Assembly: GCF_007989105.1 (NCBI RefSeq)
Contig: NZ_BJVK01000002.1
Location: forward strand, 110,339 to 174,338
DNA: 64,000 bases
Direction: 5' to 3'
From: Lentilactobacillus kefiri
GTDB lineage: Bacteria > Bacillota > Bacilli > Lactobacillales > Lactobacillaceae
Below, piece by piece: positions 33,178 to 43,448 of this stretch. The notes under the pieces are model-generated. The model was not told the origin of the DNA, searched no databases, and was given only the letters and a program-made list of their open reading frames with translations. The position numbers and the translations under genes are program-made. Positions within the stretch are counted from its first letter, which is position 1, and the number at the start of each line of letters is the position of its first letter.

Positions 33178-35901
33178 ATGTCAGACAGTACAAACGAGGT
33201 ACCTCCTGATCAAAAATTGTGGCAGGATACCACCGAAGAGCTGGTTAAGAAGTATCAGACCAACGCGGAAGATGGTATTAGCGACCAAGAAGCTGAAAAA
33301 CGGCTTGCCAAGGATGGCTATAACGAATTAACGGCCAAGAAGAAGAGCAAGCTGCTTCAGTTTTTGCTTCAATTTAACAACAGCATCATTTATATTTTGA
33401 TTGCTGCAGCCGCTATTACGCTGTTTATGCACCATTATTCAGATTCGGCGGTTATTGGGATCGTTATTATTGCCAACGCGTTTATTGGCTTTTTCCAAGA
33501 GATGCAAGCCGACAATGCTTTGAGTAAGATTCGTGAGTTATTGGTCAGCCAGAACTACGTTATTCGTGATGGTCACAAGATTGAAGTGCCTGCACGTGAA
33601 CTGGTTGTGGGTGATTTGGTTAATTTGGAAGCCGGGGATGCGGTTCCCGCTGACCTGAGATTGATTTCGGCTGATAACATGCGGGCTCAAGAGTCCACAT
33701 TGACCGGTGAAAGTAATTCCGTTGAGAAGACGGAAGATCCAATCAACAAGGATAAATTACCATTGGCCGACCGCTCCAACATGGCGTTCGCGTCAACTGC
33801 GGTCACTCAAGGATCCGGTGTCGGAATTGTTATCGCAACCGGGCAACAAACTCAAATTGGTCAGATTCAACAAAGTGTTGCCGAAGTTAAATCACAGGTA
33901 ACACCATTAATGAAGAACCTGAACAAGTTGGGTGTTAACTTATCAGTATTTATCGTTGCCATTGCGATTCTTTTGTTTGTTCTTGGTTTGTACACCAAGA
34001 TTTACAGTTTGCCTACTTTAACCATTGCGATCATTACAATGGTTGTTGGTTCTATTCCTGAAGGGCTGCCTGCCTCAACTTCAGTTGTTTTGGCTCGTGG
34101 TGTTCAGGTTATGACCAAGAAGGGTGCCATTGTTAAGACTTTACCCGCTGTTGAAACCCTTGGTGCGGTGGATATCGTTGATACCGATAAGACTGGTACT
34201 TTAACGAAAAATGAAATGACCGTTACCGATGTTATCACCGATGAGCATCATTACCACGTTAGCGGAGTTGGATTCGTTGATGGTGATAAGGGTGTTGATG
34301 GTGACGTCATGCTGGACGGCAAGAAGTATGACTGGAAGAACGATCAGCATTTCCGTGATTTGGTTGATATCGCCGGAACCACTACCGACGCCGAATTGGT
34401 TCAAACCGATGGCGAGTGGCAGTTGAACGGTGAACCAACCGATGGTGCGCTGACCACTTTGTTCCACAAATTGATCGGCCGTGAGCCTGAAGTTGATGAA
34501 CTGGATACTTTACCATTTGACTCTGCTTATCGTTACAGTGCCCGACTCATTAAAGAATCCGGCCATAACGAATTGATGGTTAAAGGTGCTCCGGGAACAA
34601 TTTTTGGAATGGTTAAAAAGACCAATCCTGATTTTGATGATAAAGTCTGGTACTCAAGAGTTTCCAAGTTGACTGAACAAGGTCTTCGAGTGGTTGCTCT
34701 GGGTTACAAAGACGTCTCATCAGCGGTTACTGAAATTGATCAAGACAAGATTTATGATGGTATTAAATTAAGTGGTGTGGTTGGCATTATTGATCCACCA
34801 CGAGAAGAAGTTATTCCGTCAATTCGAAGCCTTCGCCGTGCCGGTGTTAAGGTTAATATGATTACCGGTGACCATCCGGATACCGCTTCGGCAATTGCCC
34901 GCAAACTGGATTTGGATGAAAGTATTCATGCAATTACCGGACCTGAAGTTGATGAAATGTCTGACGAAGATTTGGTTAAAAACATTGGTCGTTATAATGT
35001 CTTTGCCAGAACAACGCCTGCCAATAAGCTGAGAATTGTTAAAGCTCAACAGGCTAACAACAAGATTGTTGCGATGACTGGTGATGGTGTCAATGATGCC
35101 GCTGCGTTAAAGCAGGCGAATATCGGAATTGCCATGGGAATCAAAGGAACCGATGTTGCCAAGGAAGCTGCCGATATGGTGCTGGTTAATGATAGTTTTA
35201 CCACCATTGTTGAAGCGGTTGCTGAAGGTCGGCACGTCTTTGATAACATTCAAAAGACCATTCGATTCCTGTTACCAACCAGTTTTGCCGAAGGTTTGGT
35301 TGTCTTGCTAAGTATGATGATGGGGCAGGAATTACCACTGTATCCAACTCAATTGCTGTGGATCAACACCGTTTCAGCGTTGACCATTCAATTTGCGTTT
35401 ATCTTTGAACCGGCTGAAGAGTCAATCATGATTCGTGGGCCGCGGGATGTCGCGAAAGGGATTCTTGGGAAGATGGATGTCTTCGAGATTGTCTATGTTT
35501 CCATATTGATTTCTGCCTTGGGTATCTTTACCTTCGACAAATTCGTCGATTCCGGCGTATTGTCCGTTGTCCTTGGTAGTACAATGGCTGTTAACATTAT
35601 TATCTTTGGTAAGATTTTTTACCTGTTCAATATTCGAAATTCCTACCCGATTATTTCCAAACACTTCTTTGAAAACAAGATGGCGTTTATCATCATTGCC
35701 ATTCTGTTGGTCCTTCAAGCTGGAATGATTTACATTCCATTCATGCAGGGTGTCTTCCATACTGGTAACGTGAACTTCTTCTATGGCTGGGTTGTCCCAA
35801 CCATCGCAGGATTTATCGTGCTGGTCGTTACGGAAATTATCAAGCTTGGACGAATTGAATATCGAAAACGTAAAGGTCAAGCAACTAAAATTAAAGAATA
35901 A
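33178..35901 (+). CDS. P-type cation ATPase, PMCA/PacL-like, specificity uncertain
   Basis: A 907-residue P2-type pump. The phosphorylation site is D337 in DTDKTGTLT, the actuator loop has TGES, the ATP site MVKGAPG, and the hinge MTGDGVNDAAALKQA; helix M4 carries IPEGLPAS as in calcium pumps. In M6, where calcium pumps have N..xxD (WVNLVTDG), this protein has WINTVSALT, so the acidic ligand is missing and calcium transport is not assured. ATG at 33178 follows GAAAGGTG by 9 bases. A shared terminator separates it from the convergent MFS gene. Confidence 0.88.
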   Translation: MSDSTNEVPPDQKLWQDTTEELVKKYQTNAEDGISDQEAEKRLAKDGYNELTAKKKSKLLQFLLQFNNSIIYILIAAAAITLFMHHYSDSAVIGIVIIANAFIGFFQEMQADNALSKIRELLVSQNYVIRDGHKIEVPARELVVGDLVNLEAGDAVPADLRLISADNMRAQESTLTGESNSVEKTEDPINKDKLPLADRSNMAFASTAVTQGSGVGIVIATGQQTQIGQIQQSVAEVKSQVTPLMKNLNKLGVNLSVFIVAIAILLFVLGLYTKIYSLPTLTIAIITMVVGSIPEGLPASTSVVLARGVQVMTKKGAIVKTLPAVETLGAVDIVDTDKTGTLTKNEMTVTDVITDEHHYHVSGVGFVDGDKGVDGDVMLDGKKYDWKNDQHFRDLVDIAGTTTDAELVQTDGEWQLNGEPTDGALTTLFHKLIGREPEVDELDTLPFDSAYRYSARLIKESGHNELMVKGAPGTIFGMVKKTNPDFDDKVWYSRVSKLTEQGLRVVALGYKDVSSAVTEIDQDKIYDGIKLSGVVGIIDPPREEVIPSIRSLRRAGVKVNMITGDHPDTASAIARKLDLDESIHAITGPEVDEMSDEDLVKNIGRYNVFARTTPANKLRIVKAQQANNKIVAMTGDGVNDAAALKQANIGIAMGIKGTDVAKEAADMVLVNDSFTTIVEAVAEGRHVFDNIQKTIRFLLPTSFAEGLVVLLSMMMGQELPLYPTQLLWINTVSALTIQFAFIFEPAEESIMIRGPRDVAKGILGKMDVFEIVYVSILISALGIFTFDKFVDSGVLSVVLGSTMAVNIIIFGKIFYLFNIRNSYPIISKHFFENKMAFIIIAILLVLQAGMIYIPFMQGVFHTGNVNFFYGWVVPTIAGFIVLVVTEIIKLGRIEYRKRKGQATKIKE

Positions 35902-35907
35902 TCAAAA

Positions 35908-35962
35908 TAAAGGATCGAAATTTGGGATAGCTCAGCTACCTCAAGTTCCGATCCTTTTTTGC
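35908..35962. terminator. Bidirectional terminator, P-type ATPase / MFS
   Basis: AAAGGATCG and CGATCCTTT arms with partial inner pairing (AACTTGAGG against a weaker partner) and T-runs in both directions. Confidence 0.82.
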
Positions 35963-35968
35963 TTTTAA

Positions 35969-37405
35969 TTACTTTAAGTCTCCAGGTTTAACGGTACGTC
36001 CCTGCATAATTGACAAGCCCCATGCACCAAGAATGATCACCAGTGATACGGCAAAGGCAACGTGCATGCCGAAGATAAAGACTTCCGGCTGCTTTGGCAG
36101 ATAATTGGTTACGTGGAATCCGGCTTTAATGCCCATAGCAATAAATAGCGCACTTGTCGAAAGGGCGGTTCCAGAAATCATGCCGACATTTCTAGCGAGG
36201 GCGTTAAGACTTCCGGCACTTCCAAGTGAATTCTTGGGTACAACCGACATGACAATGTCGCTATTCGGTGATTGAAACAAGCCGGTTCCAAAGGCCATGA
36301 TTACTGTGATGATAACGTAGACCCACATCGGACTGGTAAGTGTCAGGAAGATGTACATCGCTTGGGCGACCGCCACGATGAGCAGACCAATTGAAGCAAT
36401 CGTTGCCGGTGAAAAATGATCTGCCAGCCAGCCGCCAAATGGTCCGGAGAAGACCATTACAACCGGGAAGATAATCAGCAGGGCACCGGCTTGACCGGCA
36501 CTGAGTTGACGGGCATCTTCAAGATAGAAGGGAACAATGACGACCGTGAAAAAGTTCGATAAGAAGATTAACACTGCAGCGCCAAGTCCATATGAAAATG
36601 GTTTGATTTTAAACAGCGATAATGGCATTAATGGATTTTCGGCCCGCTTTTCGGTATGGAAGAAGCCCCATAACGTGACGATGCCTAATGCGAACAGACC
36701 AAGTGGAACCGGTTGGGTATAGCCGACTTCCTGGCCGATGAAGACACCTAAGAATAGGCCGATAATCATCAGGGAGAAGTTAACAAAGCCTAACCAGTCA
36801 ATTGATCCTGGAACGGTTTGAAACGCCTTGGGCATGACGACAGCACCCAAAGTGATGGCGATGATGCCGATGGGCAGGTTAACCCAGAAAATGTAGCCCC
36901 AAGGGAGTTTTGACAGGATGAGTCCGCCAAGACCAGGTCCGGCGATCGCTCCCAGAGCAACAAACGTGCCGACAAACCCCATTGCCCGGCCACGTTCTTT
37001 AATGCCAAACGTTGAGGTCGTAATACCATAAGTGTTTGATAGGGTCATGGCTGCACCGGTCCCTTGAATGAATCGGCCAACCAATAGGAATGGAAAGTTG
37101 ATTTGGAGTCCTGATAGAAATGATCCCAGTAAGAAGATGACAGTCCCAATTCTAAAGACTTTTACTTTACCGTAAATGTCGCCCAGCTTGCCAAAGAACA
37201 GCAGTAAAGCGGTCAATACGATGAGGTATGAGGAAACCACCCATTCAATTTGATTCATTGGCACATGCAGTTGCTTTGCCATAATTGGCATGGCAATATT
37301 GACGATGCTTGAATCCAAATTGGACATGAAGGCAAACATACCGATTGATACCAGAATCCACCAACTATTCTTCTGAGTTTTGGTTTCTGTGGATGGGTTG
37401 TTCAT
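35969..37405 (-). CDS. DHA2-family MFS exporter (EmrB/QacA type, 14 helices)
   Basis: A 478-residue, very hydrophobic protein. Motif A-like LFFGKLGDIYGKVKVFRIG and motif C-like FVALGAIAGPGLGGLI mark a drug:H+ antiporter; the length fits 14 helices. DHA2 members export drugs or metabolites across the membrane by proton exchange; the substrate is unknown. GAGAGAAGG precedes the ATG. No dedicated regulator is adjacent. Confidence 0.87.
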   Translation of the reverse strand: MNNPSTETKTQKNSWWILVSIGMFAFMSNLDSSIVNIAMPIMAKQLHVPMNQIEWVVSSYLIVLTALLLFFGKLGDIYGKVKVFRIGTVIFLLGSFLSGLQINFPFLLVGRFIQGTGAAMTLSNTYGITTSTFGIKERGRAMGFVGTFVALGAIAGPGLGGLILSKLPWGYIFWVNLPIGIIAITLGAVVMPKAFQTVPGSIDWLGFVNFSLMIIGLFLGVFIGQEVGYTQPVPLGLFALGIVTLWGFFHTEKRAENPLMPLSLFKIKPFSYGLGAAVLIFLSNFFTVVIVPFYLEDARQLSAGQAGALLIIFPVVMVFSGPFGGWLADHFSPATIASIGLLIVAVAQAMYIFLTLTSPMWVYVIITVIMAFGTGLFQSPNSDIVMSVVPKNSLGSAGSLNALARNVGMISGTALSTSALFIAMGIKAGFHVTNYLPKQPEVFIFGMHVAFAVSLVIILGAWGLSIMQGRTVKPGDLK

Positions 37406-37516
37406 GTGGATTACCTTCTCTCATAATGTTCGTTGATTTCAACAGGTCCATTATGACGCAAACTTACAAAAAGTTGGTGGAAAAAGCTTCATGAATCGGT
37501 TCGGCCAACCAGCAAA

Positions 37517-37562
37517 GTAAAAAAGACAACGGTGGACGTTTTTGTCCATCGTTGTCTTTTTC
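37517..37562 (-). terminator. Terminator of the 109-residue hypothetical gene
   Basis: AAAAAGACAACG and CGTTGTCTTTTT arms with inner TGGAC/GTCCA and a T-run on the minus strand. Confidence 0.88.
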
Positions 37563-37600
37563 TATTAAAGTTCCAGAGTTGCCCAGAGCTTGGTTGAATA

Positions 37601-37930
37601 TTAATCTGTCCGCCATTTTTCAAAGAAGTCGGTGTGCTTGCCAAGATATTCAATTGCTTCTTTAGCCAATTGATCACCCTGTTTTTCAGCATCTTCAGCA
37701 TCCAAGTTTTGTGAATCTCTCAGATAACCTCGGCCGATGTTGATGAACTTGTTTTTTCTACCAAATCCTTGATCGTGGAAAAGGTCGTCCAACTTTGTGA
37801 TGTCATCTTTTGCTGTGTTATAAACCAACTCGGAAAGATTCTTGGATGGATCCAACAGAGTTGCTGCGTATGTGACGATGAATTCGTCCATATCGATAAT
37901 GATTTCTTGTCGCATGTTTTTCTTTGCCAT
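37601..37930 (-). CDS. Hypothetical protein, 109 residues
   Basis: A small hydrophilic protein, rich in Asp and Lys (MRQEIIIDMDEFIVTYAATL; LDAEDAEKQGDQLAKEAIEY). No signal peptide or membrane helix. No family recognised. The ATG at 37930 is favoured because GAGGTG is 7 bases before it; the upstream GTG is part of that site. It is monocistronic, between the MFS promoter and the polyamine operon end. Confidence 0.75.
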   Translation of the reverse strand: MAKKNMRQEIIIDMDEFIVTYAATLLDPSKNLSELVYNTAKDDITKLDDLFHDQGFGRKNKFINIGRGYLRDSQNLDAEDAEKQGDQLAKEAIEYLGKHTDFFEKWRTD

Positions 37931-37998
37931 TATTTTCACCTCGTAATAAGTTTAATGCATTTTGTGTATAAAGACCAATTAAGAATGATTAACGACGA

Positions 37999-39069
37999 TT
38001 AATGGTGCATTTTGAATTCCAAATAAAGATCGTTATATTCCTGAACCTTTTGTGGACTGAGGTTGCTGTAAACCTGCAGCCGGTCAATGACCTTTTGAGT
38101 TGGATAGAACTGCTTATCGTCTTTAATCGACTTCGGCAGGAGCTTGAGCGCTGAAGTATTCGGAGTGGCATACCCGATGTATTTAGCATTTTGGGCGGCA
38201 TTTTCCGGTTTGTTCATAAAATTCAGGAACGCGTAGATCGCTTTGAAATGTTTGGCCGTCTTGGGGATGACCAGGTTATCAAACCACATGTTGCTGCCTT
38301 CTGTGGGGACGACATAGTGCAAATGTGAGTTTTGCGACATCATTTCTGAAGCTTCTCCGGACCAGTCAACCGCAACCGGAGCCTCTCCTTCGGCCATATA
38401 CATTTTGATTTCATCGGCGACGACCGCTTTAACGTTTGGCGAAAGTCGATTGAGTTTATCTTTGGCTTTAATTAACTCCGCGGAATTGGTAGTGTTAACC
38501 GAGTGACCCATTGAAATCAGTGAAAATCCCATGATATCACGTGCTGAATCGATCAGCATAATATCATTTCGATATTTCTTACTCCACAGTTGATTCCAGT
38601 GTTTCAAAGCACCTGGTTTCACGTAACGGTCGTTATAAATAATTCCCAACGTTCCCCAGAAGTAGGGGATTGAGTATTTATTACCGCGGTCAAACGACTT
38701 GTTCATGAATGAAGATCCGTAGTTATTCATGCCGGTCAGCTTGGATTTATCCAGCGGAATCAGCATGTGGTCGGCCTTCATCTTTTCAACCATGTATTCA
38801 CTTGGAACCGTTAAATCATAACTGGTTCCGCCCTGTTTAATCTTCGTATACATGGCTTCGTTACTGTCAAAGGTTTCCACATTGACATGATAGCCGGTTT
38901 CTTTTTGAAACTTTGTCAGCAGTGCCGGATCGATATAATCTCCCCAGTTGTAAAGGTTGAGAACTTTGTTGCCGGTATCTCCGGTGGATTTGGTTAACTG
39001 ATCGCTGCCATATGCCAAGCCGGCACAAATGGCCAAAATGGCGATAAATGCTGCTAAGAATTTTTTCAT
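37999..39069 (-). CDS. potD: Spermidine/putrescine-binding protein
   Basis: A 356-residue extracellular solute-binding protein with an N-terminal signal/anchor helix (FLAAFIAILAICAGLAYGSD); no lipobox cysteine is evident at the usual place, although a C lies inside the helix. NLYNWGDYIDP and VPSEYMVEKM are PotD/PotF hallmarks. It delivers polyamines to PotBC. Its ATG overlaps the potC stop by 4 bases (ATGA). Confidence 0.92.
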   Translation of the reverse strand: MKKFLAAFIAILAICAGLAYGSDQLTKSTGDTGNKVLNLYNWGDYIDPALLTKFQKETGYHVNVETFDSNEAMYTKIKQGGTSYDLTVPSEYMVEKMKADHMLIPLDKSKLTGMNNYGSSFMNKSFDRGNKYSIPYFWGTLGIIYNDRYVKPGALKHWNQLWSKKYRNDIMLIDSARDIMGFSLISMGHSVNTTNSAELIKAKDKLNRLSPNVKAVVADEIKMYMAEGEAPVAVDWSGEASEMMSQNSHLHYVVPTEGSNMWFDNLVIPKTAKHFKAIYAFLNFMNKPENAAQNAKYIGYATPNTSALKLLPKSIKDDKQFYPTQKVIDRLQVYSNLSPQKVQEYNDLYLEFKMHH

Positions 39070-39887
39070 CGGTCAGTCACCTCCACAAGGTTCTTCTTGC
39101 GGCCATTTCTGGCGTTGTGGGTTTCAATCAGGTAATAAACGCCGACCAGAATCAATGAGAAGATGAACATAATACCGGCCAAGGCGTTGATTTCCAAGCT
39201 GATACCCTGGCGTGCCCGTGAGTAAATTTCAACGGACAAGGTTGTAAACCCGTTGCCGGTTACAAAGAAGGTAACCGCAAAGTCATCCAGTGAGTAGGTG
39301 ATTGCCATAAAGAAGCCGGCAATGATCCCCGGCTGAATATATGGCAGCACAATCTTACTTAATATCTGAGCTGGGGTTGCTCCCAAGTCCATTGCGGCAT
39401 TGGTCATTGATGGGCTCATTTCATCCAACCGCGGCAGAACCAATAACAAAACAATTGGAATTTCAAAGGCGATATGACTGAGCAGGACTGACCAGAATCC
39501 CAGCGGCAACTTTAGAGCTGTAAAGAAGATCAAAAAGCTGGCACCGATGATAACGTCGGGTGAAACCAACAGGATACTGTTCAATGACAACAAGGTTTCT
39601 CGTTCATGTTTGCGTTTGGCATTGTGAACAGCAAGTGCGCCCATCGTTCCAATAATCGTGGAGCAGACGGACGACAGAAGGGCAATCAAAATGGTATTCA
39701 GAAAAATTGCCAACATTCGTTTGTCAGCGAAAAGCTCACCGTAGTGTTTCAGCGAGAAGCCCTGAAAGTTCGTCATTGTGGTGCCTTTGCTAAAGGAATA
39801 AAGGATCAAATACACAATTGGAATATATAATAGCAAAAAGACAATCGTGATATAAATTTTACCGGTTTTGGAGGCCTTATCTTCCAT
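39066..39887 (-). CDS. potC: Polyamine ABC transporter permease
   Basis: A 273-residue permease with six predicted helices and the EAA loop NAAMDLGATPAQILSKIVLP that contacts the ATPase. LYSFSKGTTMTNFQGFSLKH is typical of PotC. It overlaps the end of potB at TAATG and the start of potD at ATGA, so all three are translationally coupled. Confidence 0.93.
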   Translation of the reverse strand: MEDKASKTGKIYITIVFLLLYIPIVYLILYSFSKGTTMTNFQGFSLKHYGELFADKRMLAIFLNTILIALLSSVCSTIIGTMGALAVHNAKRKHERETLLSLNSILLVSPDVIIGASFLIFFTALKLPLGFWSVLLSHIAFEIPIVLLLVLPRLDEMSPSMTNAAMDLGATPAQILSKIVLPYIQPGIIAGFFMAITYSLDDFAVTFFVTGNGFTTLSVEIYSRARQGISLEINALAGIMFIFSLILVGVYYLIETHNARNGRKKNLVEVTDR

Positions 39888-40696
39888 TATGCCCGCCTCC
39901 TTTTACGCTTCGTGTTTGTCAGCAGCATGACGATAACCATCGAGATGATCAAAACAACGCCAATGGTTGAACCCATTCCCCAGTTCATGGTCGTTAGGAA
40001 ATGCTCCTCAACGGCGGTACCTAACGTAATGACTTTATTACCACCGATCAAACGTGAAAGCATGAAGAGTGATAGTGAAGGGATGAAGACAATTTGGATA
40101 CCGGATTTAATTCCCGGCATCGTCATTGGGATGATGACCTTGGTCAAAGTCTGCCATTTGGTTGCGCCCAAGTCCCGGCTGGCTCGGATGTATGAACCAC
40201 TGATGTCGGTTAATGAATTATAAATCGGCAGGATCATAAACGGAATTTGGATATACGCAGCAACCAAGATGAAGCTGGAATCCGTGAACAGCATGTGTTG
40301 AATCGGTAGACCGAAAAATTGAAACAGTTGATTGACCAAGCCGTCATGACTGAGAAGGCCAATAAATGCGTAGGCTTTGAGCAGCAGGTTGATCCAAGTT
40401 GGCAGGATAACCAATAAAATCCATAAGTCCCGGTGCTTCAGCTTACTAATGACCAACGCCATCGGGTAGCTGATCAGGATGGCAAATAGGGTAATCAAAA
40501 ACGCGTAAAGCACTGAGTTGGCGGTCATTGTTAAATAAGTGCCAGATGTGAAGAACTCTTGATAATTGGATAATGTAAAGTTGTGGTGAATATCAAAAAA
40601 CGAATAATAAAAAATGAGGGCAACTGGGGCAATGACAAACATTGCCAGCCATAAAACGTAGGGTGTGAAAAATAATCCCCGAAAGTTTTTCTTCAA
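39887..40696 (-). CDS. potB: Polyamine ABC transporter permease
   Basis: A 269-residue permease with six helices and the EAA loop RASRDLGATKWQTLTKVIIP. The start is TTG (after AGGGGG) 11 bases behind the potA stop. It forms the channel together with PotC. Confidence 0.93.
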   Translation of the reverse strand: MKKNFRGLFFTPYVLWLAMFVIAPVALIFYYSFFDIHHNFTLSNYQEFFTSGTYLTMTANSVLYAFLITLFAILISYPMALVISKLKHRDLWILLVILPTWINLLLKAYAFIGLLSHDGLVNQLFQFFGLPIQHMLFTDSSFILVAAYIQIPFMILPIYNSLTDISGSYIRASRDLGATKWQTLTKVIIPMTMPGIKSGIQIVFIPSLSLFMLSRLIGGNKVITLGTAVEEHFLTTMNWGMGSTIGVVLIISMVIVMLLTNTKRKRRRA

Positions 40697-40707
40697 TTCT
40701 TAACCCC

Positions 40708-41796
40708 CTAATCTTCGTAACTTTCAAGCCGGTGATTAAACTTGGCTTCAGTTTCGTTGTATCTCATGATGTGCATATCGTCAGGGCTGAAGGTCAGGCC
40801 GACGATTGCATCATCGGTACTGGCATTGGTGGAATGAATCAGCCATTCGTTGCCAGCCTTATCATAGGCGAGAATTTCATAATAATCACCACGGAATAAC
40901 TGAGTATCGACTTTAACCTGTAATTTGCCTTTTTCCGGTGTCGTGATGACTAAATCTTCCGGACGGATGACGACTTCAACCGGTTCGTTGGGACGCATAC
41001 CGGCATCGGAACATTCAAACTGATGGCCGAGAAAAGCAACTTGGTAGTCTTCAACCATTTTTCCCTGAATGATGTTGCTTTCGCCAATAAAGTCGGCAAC
41101 AAAGTGATTGATTGGTTCGTCGTAAATGTCGACGGGAGAGCCCTTTTGAAGAATCTCACCCTTATTCATAACAAAAATTTGATCACTCATTGCAAGGGCC
41201 TCTTCCTGGTCATGGGTAACAAACAAGAAGGTAATCCCAAGATCCTGCTGCAGCTCACGCAATTCATACTGCATATCCTTGCGCAGCTTTGCGTCTAAGG
41301 CCGATAAAGGTTCATCCAGCAACAATACCTTGGGGCGGTTAACAATTGCTCTGGCAATCGCTATTCGCTGTTGCTGGCCGCCTGAAAGCTCACCAATCTC
41401 ACGGTTGGCGTATTGTTCGAGTTGAACCATCTTTAAAGCATCATGAACCCGAGTTTGGATTTCTTCTTTCTTGGTGTTATGAACCACCAAGCCAAAGGCG
41501 ACGTTATCAAAGACGTTCATGTTGGGGAAGAGGGCATAATCTTGAAAGACGGTGTTTAACTGCCGTTTGTTGGCAGGAATATCATTGATTTTTTTGCCGT
41601 CAAACAGGACTTGACCGGATGTGACTTCGGTAAAGCCGGCAATTGATTGAAGAATAGTTGTTTTCCCACAGCCGGAGGGGCCAAGAAGGGTGTAAAATTC
41701 ACCTTCCTGTAACTTGAAGCTGATATTTTTAAGAGCGGTAAAGCCGTCGTCATACTTTTTATAGACGTTTTTTAATTCAACAATGGTTTTGCTCAA
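40708..41796 (-). CDS. potA: Spermidine/putrescine ABC transporter ATPase
   Basis: A 362-residue ATPase with Walker [10 protein letters not shown], signature LSGGQQQR, Walker [13 protein letters not shown], switch VTHDQEE and a C-terminal TOBE regulatory domain ([11 protein letters not shown]). It starts with TTG after AGGAGGAAG. Gene order potABCD with tight spacing gives a complete importer that uses ATP to bring in spermidine/putrescine. Confidence 0.95.
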   Translation of the reverse strand: MSKTIVELKNVYKKYDDGFTALKNISFKLQEGEFYTLLGPSGCGKTTILQSIAGFTEVTSGQVLFDGKKINDIPANKRQLNTVFQDYALFPNMNVFDNVAFGLVVHNTKKEEIQTRVHDALKMVQLEQYANREIGELSGGQQQRIAIARAIVNRPKVLLLDEPLSALDAKLRKDMQYELRELQQDLGITFLFVTHDQEEALAMSDQIFVMNKGEILQKGSPVDIYDEPINHFVADFIGESNIIQGKMVEDYQVAFLGHQFECSDAGMRPNEPVEVVIRPEDLVITTPEKGKLQVKVDTQLFRGDYYEILAYDKAGNEWLIHSTNASTDDAIVGLTFSPDDMHIMRYNETEAKFNHRLESYED

Positions 41797-41828
41797 CGGT
41801 CTTCCTCCTAATATAATTGAATATGATA

Positions 41829-41858
41829 ATTATAACGATTGAATATGATTGGCGACAA
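41829..41858 (-). promoter_or_regulatory. potABCD promoter
   Basis: On the minus strand TTGTCG (41853-41858), 18 bases, TATAAT (41829-41834). Confidence 0.55.
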
Positions 41859-41882
41859 GAAAAGCGACTAGACAATCCGCCA

Positions 41883-42254
41883 TTAGTGTCGTGATGACCG
41901 ATGACCGGAACTGCCATTCATTTTATGAACATGACGTTTGAATTTCGGCAGTGATTCATCACCGACAAACTTGAAGTTCTTCATTTTGCCATTGAACGGA
42001 TTTCCTGCCAGACGGACTTTGAGCCAGCGGTCCATGACGGCAATCATTGAATTGATTGAGTCGACTCGGGCTGGCACTTTTTCCTGCTTGGCCGCAGCCA
42101 TAATATCGGTTTTTAATCGATTAACCAGGTTTTGATGGTATGTGACCAACTCTTGAGTGAGCGGGGCATCCTTATATTTGTTAAATAATTTTTCGATTTG
42201 CCGCATGGCGTCTTTTGAATCTTGCGGCGTATAATATCTGTCGGAATTTGGCAT
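41883..42254 (-). CDS. Hypothetical basic protein, about 123 residues
   Basis: Not recognised. A charged helical protein (DAMRQIEKLFNKYKDAPLTQ) with a basic, histidine-rich tail (KFKRHVHKMNGSSGHRSSRH). No membrane segment. Start choice is uncertain: ATG at 42254 has a purine-rich AAGAAAG upstream, while ATG at 42296 and TTG at 42308 lie too near a likely -10 (TATACT on the minus strand, 42310-42315). It diverges from the asparaginase gene. Confidence 0.65.
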   Translation of the reverse strand: MPNSDRYYTPQDSKDAMRQIEKLFNKYKDAPLTQELVTYHQNLVNRLKTDIMAAAKQEKVPARVDSINSMIAVMDRWLKVRLAGNPFNGKMKNFKFVGDESLPKFKRHVHKMNGSSGHRSSRH

Positions 42255-42344
42255 ATCTGTCGACTTCTTTCTTAATTCTGAGTTTACAAGTTCCATTTTA
42301 CGGTACAATAGTATAGATTAACAGGTTGATGGAGGATGAAATTA

Positions 42345-43319
42345 ATGAAAACAATTCTTGCAATTCATACAGGCGGCACAATTTCAATGTCACAAAATGA
42401 GAAGGGTGAAGTCGTTCCCAACGATGAGAACCCAATCGCAGAAGAACAAGTCATTTTAAAGGGTCAGATTAATCTGATCACCGATGAAATGTTCAACCTG
42501 CCATCACCTCATGTGACACCGGAAGTGATGTTAAAAATCAAGCAGCGGATCATGAAGGCAATTGACGATGGAGTCGATGGAGTTGTCATTACCCACGGAA
42601 CCGATACGTTGGAAGAAACCGCGTACTTTTTGGATCTGACACTGCCTAACACGATTCCGGTTGTTTTGACAGGCGCCATGCGCTCATCCAATGAAATTGG
42701 TTCTGATGGTTTGTATAATTTCAGAAACGCCATCATGGTGGCCGCAACCGACGAGTCCTATGGTAAAGGCGTCTTAGTTGTGATGAATGATGAAATTCAT
42801 ACAGCAAGATACGTAACCAAAACCCATACAACCAACGTGGCGACATTCCGGACACCAACTTTTGGGCCAATTGGAATTGTAACGCAAAACAAGGCAAAAT
42901 ACTTCCAAGAATTAATCCAGACTGAAGTATGCGACATTAATCATGTTGTTGAAGGCGTGTATTTGATTAATGCATATGCTGGGATGGACGGAACTTTATT
43001 TGAAGCGATTAATAACGAAAATACCAAGGGATTAGTACTGGAAGGCTTGGGTGCCGGCAATGTCCCACCAAAGACGCTTCCAGCAATTCAAAGCTTAATT
43101 GATAACAAGATCCCGGTTGTCTTAGTCTCCAGATGTTATAACGGTGTGGCCCAGGAAATCTATGATTATCAGGGCGGCGGTATCCAATTAGGAAAGATGG
43201 GAACGATTCTGTGCCAAGGCTTAAATGGTCAAAAGGCAAGAATCAAGCTTTTGGTTGGATTGAGTGATAATATGCATGGAGATGAGTTGAGAGAGTTTAT
43301 GGGGAATGCAATTTCGTAG
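42345..43319 (+). CDS. ansA: L-asparaginase, type I
   Basis: A 324-residue asparaginase that hydrolyses asparagine to aspartate and ammonia. Nucleophile motif IHTGGTISM (T12 region) and second triad motif ITHGTDTLEETAYFL are both present. No signal peptide, so it is cytoplasmic. ATG at 42345 is 9 bases after GGAGG; an earlier in-frame ATG at 42336 abuts that site. The aspartate formed could feed lysC. The stop is one base before hairpin copy B. Confidence 0.94.
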   Translation: MKTILAIHTGGTISMSQNEKGEVVPNDENPIAEEQVILKGQINLITDEMFNLPSPHVTPEVMLKIKQRIMKAIDDGVDGVVITHGTDTLEETAYFLDLTLPNTIPVVLTGAMRSSNEIGSDGLYNFRNAIMVAATDESYGKGVLVVMNDEIHTARYVTKTHTTNVATFRTPTFGPIGIVTQNKAKYFQELIQTEVCDINHVVEGVYLINAYAGMDGTLFEAINNENTKGLVLEGLGAGNVPPKTLPAIQSLIDNKIPVVLVSRCYNGVAQEIYDYQGGGIQLGKMGTILCQGLNGQKARIKLLVGLSDNMHGDELREFMGNAIS

Positions 43320-43320
43320 A

Positions 43321-43436
43321 GTGCGACGAGGGCTGGGTGCCCCCGGAGTGTAAGACGAAAATTTTGATGATGAATGGTCCTTATTCATCATTAAAATTTT
43401 TGACTTACACAGTAGGGGGCAGGCCCGTCGGAGCAC
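43321..43436 (+). repeat. Structured hairpin element, copy B
   Basis: Begins one base after the ansA stop. Pairing from outside: GTGC/GCAC with bulge GGA on the right; GAC/GTC; loop GAG against C; GGCT/GGCC; bulge GGG; TGCCCCC/GGGGGCA; internal loop GGA against AGTA; GTGTAAG/CTTACAC; then a long AT-rich apical stem. No U-run follows. Copy C starts 12 bases later. Confidence 0.8.
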
Positions 43437-43448
43437 GTTTCAGTGAGA

